A stretch of 11,860 nt of DNA from Methanocorpusculaceae archaeon UBA425. GTDB taxonomy: Archaea; Halobacteriota; Methanomicrobia; Methanomicrobiales; Methanocorpusculaceae. The stretch spans positions 1 to 11,860 of the forward strand of contig DAWV01000028.1 in assembly GCA_002506085.1 (NCBI GenBank), read 5' to 3'. How positions within the stretch are numbered: the first letter of the stretch is position 1; every line of letters begins with the position of its first letter. Shown here in pieces: positions 11,598 through 11,860 of the stretch. Below the pieces are notes generated by a model. The model was given only the letters and a program-made list of their open reading frames with translations, was not told where the DNA came from and did no database searches. A program made the position numbers and the translations under genes.

Positions 11598-11860
11598 TTA
11601 TAGAAGATAAGAAAAAATACCTGCCACATCAACGAAATTCCCGCGGCTGTTACGGCAGAAAAAACGTATTAAATAGGAGTTACGCGGGGGGCTCCCAATA
11701 ATAAAACTGACGTACGTAAAAGGTGTACGTTGATTTCGTGTACGACACAAGTGTGGACACATGAGAAATCCCACCGCGAATAAGCCCAAGCGGGCAACTC
11801 CTTTTTCCGTATGGATTCCCCGTGAAAAAAAGAATAGTCTATGATTTTTCGCACACTCGA
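11598..11860. other. terminal stretch without a secure gene
   Basis: No secure gene is seen. The DNA holds a GC-rich patch (11683-11695), a palindrome ACGTACGT near 11710, and an inverted pair ACGTAC/GTACGT. A 27-codon open frame from ATG 11761 ends at 11844, overlapping by ATGA an ATG at 11841 that remains open to the window edge. Neither has a ribosome binding site, so both are left uncalled. Confidence 0.4.

Noticed and set aside
11669..11854. 61-codon minus-strand frame near the window end
   Set aside because: It uses a GTG start without a ribosome binding site and shows no domain or membrane pattern worth calling.

Overview
The window looks like part of a methanogenic archaeon's chromosome, most likely order Methanomicrobiales; a Methanocorpusculum-like organism is a guess from GC near 50% and gene content. 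The archaeal markers are aIF5A with its hypusine loop, a geranylgeranyl reductase paired with a small ferredoxin (archaeal lipid saturation), a phosphatase/NAD kinase pair that is fused in Methanocaldococcus, a DUF169 protein, a CCA-less tRNA gene, TATA-type promoters and T-run terminators. Several ATGs lie 26-30 nt from the centre of a TATA-like box, so many messages are probably leaderless.

Positions 1-1700 hold two divergent predicted lipoproteins. One is a small beta-rich protein on the minus strand. The other is a triple META-domain protein on the plus strand. Positions 1702-3438 hold a minus-strand operon read aIF5A, agmatinase, GNAT acetyltransferase. This joins a translation factor that carries a polyamine-derived residue with an enzyme of polyamine or hypusine supply. 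Positions 3531-5146 hold an inositol-monophosphatase-family phosphatase overlapping an NAD kinase by ATGA, probably an NADP(H)/NAD(H) balancing pair. A leaderless DUF169 gene follows at 5182-5871.

Positions 5900-6010 encode a 36-residue membrane protein on the minus strand, below usual gene-length cutoffs. Divergent from it are a 59-residue two-cluster ferredoxin (6092-6271) and geranylgeranyl reductase (start placed at 6268, not further upstream), overlapping by ATGA. Convergent with them are a ferredoxin-nitroreductase fusion and a DHH-family phosphoesterase, both minus strand. tRNA-Phe(GAA) lies at 9370-9442.

Downstream of the tRNA the character changes to an accessory-looking region with sparse small genes, lower coding density and repeats. 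Two small single-span membrane proteins form a cassette (9741-10209) flanked by 50-bp imperfect direct repeats exactly 642 bp apart. After a gene-poor stretch comes an array of eight alternating hairpins (10462-10668) whose stems change sequence while keeping pairing. A signal-less M23-type metallopeptidase gene follows (10896-11597), then about 260 bp with no secure gene. The least explained parts are the flanked cassette and the hairpin array.
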